Positions 11,734 through 13,007 of a stretch of 13,007 nucleotides of DNA are shown piece after piece (the stretch's first letter is position 1; every line of letters starts with the position of its first letter). The notes under the pieces are model-generated. The model was not told where the DNA came from and made no database searches. It was given only the letters and a program-made list of their open reading frames with translations. The stretch is from assembly GCA_002364005.1 (NCBI GenBank), contig DEXG01000010.1, positions 45,615-58,621 on the forward strand. Direction: 5' to 3'. A program made the position numbers and the translations under genes. The stretch comes from Phycisphaerales bacterium UBA3190 (GTDB lineage Bacteria > Planctomycetota > Phycisphaerae > Phycisphaerales > UBA1924).

Positions 11734-11798
11734 GCAGACGCCCCCTCCGTCCCGCTTTGGGCGGGACACCTCCCCCGCAAGCGCGGGGGAGGAGCATG
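11734..11798. repeat. right structured inverted repeat of the DUF559 cassette
   Basis: Inverted copy of the left repeat. Hairpin A: CCTCCCCCGC (11769-11778) with GCGGGGGAGG (11783-11792), 4-nt loop. Hairpin B: TCCCGC (11750-11755) with GCGGGA (11761-11766), 5-nt loop. Hairpin B differs completely in sequence from its left counterpart but sits at the same place, so pairing rather than sequence has been kept. Confidence 0.8.
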
Positions 11799-11859
11799 GG
11801 GCCCAACACACCCTAACTTGTTACCCAAACAAAAACAAGACAAACTGACACAATTCCGC

Positions 11860-11887
11860 TCGACTTTCACGATCACCCCGGTAAATT
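11860..11887 (+). promoter_or_regulatory. candidate promoter of the Y-family polymerase gene, leaderless type
   Basis: TCGACT (11860-11865, 4 of 6) and TAAATT (11882-11887, 4 of 6) are 16 nt apart. The -10 ends 6 nt before the ATG at 11894 and no Shine-Dalgarno is seen. An imperfectly spaced pair CTTGTT (11817-11822) and AACAAG (11834-11839) lies upstream, but does not match a LexA box I recognise. Confidence 0.3.
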
Positions 11888-11893
11888 CCGAGC

Positions 11894-13007
11894 ATGGTCC
11901 TCTTCCTTGACATGAACTCCTACTTCGCTGCAGTCGAGCAGCAGGACCGCCCCCAGCTCCGCGGCTCGCCCGTCGGGATCATCCCCAACGACTGCGACAC
12001 AACCTGCTGCATCGCCGCAAGTTACGAGGCCAAGTTCCACGGCATCAAGACCGGCACCGGTGTCCTGGAAGCCAAGTCACGATGCCCCACCATCCAGATC
12101 ATCATCTCCCGACCCGACCTCTATATCCAATACCACCACAAGATCATCGAAGCCGTCGAAACCGTCCACCCCGTCCACGAGGTCCACTCCATCGACGAGA
12201 TGAGCATCAAGCTCCGAGGCCCCGACCGCAACCCGGGCGTCTACCGCCAACTCGCCATGGAGATGAAGCAGGCCATCCGCACCCGGGTCGGCCAGTGGCT
12301 CCGATGCTCCATCGGCATCGCCCCCAACGCCATGCTCGCCAAGACCGCTGGCGAGATGGTCAAGCCCGACGGCATGGTCGTCATCGAACCCCACGAACTC
12401 CCACAACGCCTCTACACCCTCAAGATCACCGACCTCCCGGGCATCAATGTCGGCATCGAACGACGCCTGCGATCCCACGGCATCTACACCATGCCCCAGC
12501 TCTGCACCGCTTCCAAGTCACGACTCCGCCAGGCATGGGGCTCCATCCTCGGCGAGACCTGGCACGACTGGCTCCACGGCCACGACCCGCACATCAAACC
12601 CACCCGACGCAAAAACATCGGGCACCAGCATGTCCTCGCCCCCGAACTCCGCGCATACGAGAGCGCCCGCGCCGTCGCCATCCGATTGCTCATGAAAGCC
12701 GCCACGCGCCTGCGCTCCGAGGGCTACTGGTGCACCAAGCTCACCATCAGCATCAAGCCCATGGACGACCCGCACTGGTCGCTCTACCAGAACCTCGAGC
12801 CCTGCCAGTGCACCGTGCGACTGCTCCACCACCTCAACACACTCTGGTACCACCGCCGGACCGAGTTCGTCTTCGCCATCAGCGTCACACTCGGCGGCCT
12901 CGTCCGCGACGCCTGCGTCGAACAACCACTCTTCCCCCACGAACGCAAACTCACCGAACTCGCCCACACCATGGACAAGATCAACACCAAGCACGGCCAC
13001 GCCAAGA
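11894..13007 (+). CDS. dinB: Y-family DNA polymerase (DinB-like), C-terminus cut by window edge
   Basis: Translesion DNA polymerase of the Y family; 371 residues are visible and the frame is open at the window end. The catalytic acids are present: Asp6 and Glu15 in FLDMNSYFAAVE, Asp101-Glu102 in HSIDEMSIKL. Other family motifs are ASYEAKFHGIKTG (42-54, fingers), CSIGIAPNAMLAKTAGEMVKPDG (138-160, palm), the thumb helix-hairpin-helix LPGINVGIERRL (181-192) with LRQAWGSILG, and KNIGHQHVL at the start of the little finger. The complete active site argues against ImuB, which lacks these acids. Two local oddities are Asn8 where DinB has Asp in DMDxFF, and Met103 where DinB has Ala/Ser. The gene stands alone here; the DUF559 cassette ends 95 nt upstream, and no lexA or imuA gene is in view, so SOS control cannot be judged. 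Confidence 0.92.
   Translation, partial: MVLFLDMNSYFAAVEQQDRPQLRGSPVGIIPNDCDTTCCIAASYEAKFHGIKTGTGVLEAKSRCPTIQIIISRPDLYIQYHHKIIEAVETVHPVHEVHSIDEMSIKLRGPDRNPGVYRQLAMEMKQAIRTRVGQWLRCSIGIAPNAMLAKTAGEMVKPDGMVVIEPHELPQRLYTLKITDLPGINVGIERRLRSHGIYTMPQLCTASKSRLRQAWGSILGETWHDWLHGHDPHIKPTRRKNIGHQHVLAPELRAYESARAVAIRLLMKAATRLRSEGYWCTKLTISIKPMDDPHWSLYQNLEPCQCTVRLLHHLNTLWYHRRTEFVFAISVTLGGLVRDACVEQPLFPHERKLTELAHTMDKINTKHGHAK

Larger units (their letters stand above)
11211..11798. mobile_element. candidate DUF559 cassette bounded by structured inverted repeats
   Basis: A 588-bp unit made of one DUF559 gene between two inverted copies of a 65-67-nt structured repeat. The gene ends 13 nt from the left repeat and starts 11 nt from the right repeat, so the repeats frame it almost exactly. 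The innermost 16 nt of the repeats (CGGAGGGGGCGTCTGC at 11262-11277, complement at 11734-11749) are identical, and CATG stands at both outer ends. No target-site duplication is visible. Mobility is an inference from this layout. Confidence 0.55.

Noticed and set aside
11769..11792. CRISPR repeat-like GC palindromes
   Set aside because: There are only two copies, inverted relative to each other and about 0.5 kb apart, with a gene rather than spacers between them.
11211..13007. DUF559 nuclease plus Y-family polymerase as a defence or mutagenesis operon
   Set aside because: The genes are on opposite strands, the polymerase has its own putative promoter, and the inverted repeats delimit the DUF559 gene alone. 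Neighbourhood is more simply explained by insertion.
1..13007. tRNA, rRNA or other conserved RNA genes
   Set aside because: No cloverleaf-like sequence, rRNA motif or recognisable small RNA was seen on either strand by reading.

Overview
The window reads as chromosomal DNA of a planctomycete, most likely of the Phycisphaerae. The evidence is the high GC content, secreted FG-GAP/VCBS propeller proteins ending in a dockerin-like domain with a C-terminal Gly-Cys, bactofilins in place of more familiar cell-shape genes, and sparsely arranged, mostly monocistronic genes. This assignment is inferred from gene style, not from a marker gene.

Layout, left to right. (1) 1-1769, minus: the N-terminal 589 residues of the FtsK/SpoIIIE DNA translocase, cut by the window edge. 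(2) 1865-3479, minus: a secreted seven-blade FG-GAP protein with a dockerin tail, preceded by a 79-residue secreted protein that looks like the same architecture with the propeller deleted. (3) 3817-5109, plus: two bactofilins, the second with an N-terminal zinc ribbon, separated by a long near-perfect inverted repeat. (4) 5135-7477, minus: a 780-residue secreted FG-GAP protein with fourteen repeats, equal to two seven-blade propellers, plus a dockerin tail. (5) 7715-8575, plus: a DoxX-like membrane protein and a DUF393 (DCC family) thioredoxin-like protein. (6) 8585-8959, minus: a SpoIIAA-like STAS protein. (7) 9211-10717, plus: an apparent two-gene operon encoding a YqcI/YcgG family (GntA-like) heme N-oxygenase candidate and a DUF1989 (urea-carboxylase-associated/carboxyguanidine deiminase-like) protein, behind a promoter with a perfect 10-bp palindromic operator. 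(8) 10727-11137, minus: an OsmC-family protein. (9) 11211-11798: a compact cassette, a DUF559 PD-(D/E)XK nuclease-like gene bounded tightly by inverted repeats that each hold two hairpins. (10) 11894-13007, plus: a Y-family DNA polymerase (DinB-like), cut by the window edge.

The best candidates for undescribed biology are the DUF559 cassette and the GntA-like/DUF1989 pair. In the cassette the flanking repeats keep a hairpin in the same place although its stem sequence has been wholly replaced. The gene pair combines two families tied to guanidino-group chemistry under a dedicated operator. A secondary theme is that four genes without a Shine-Dalgarno sequence (ftsK, DUF393, OsmC, Y-family polymerase) have a -10-like hexamer 5-8 nt before the ATG, which suggests leaderless transcripts.
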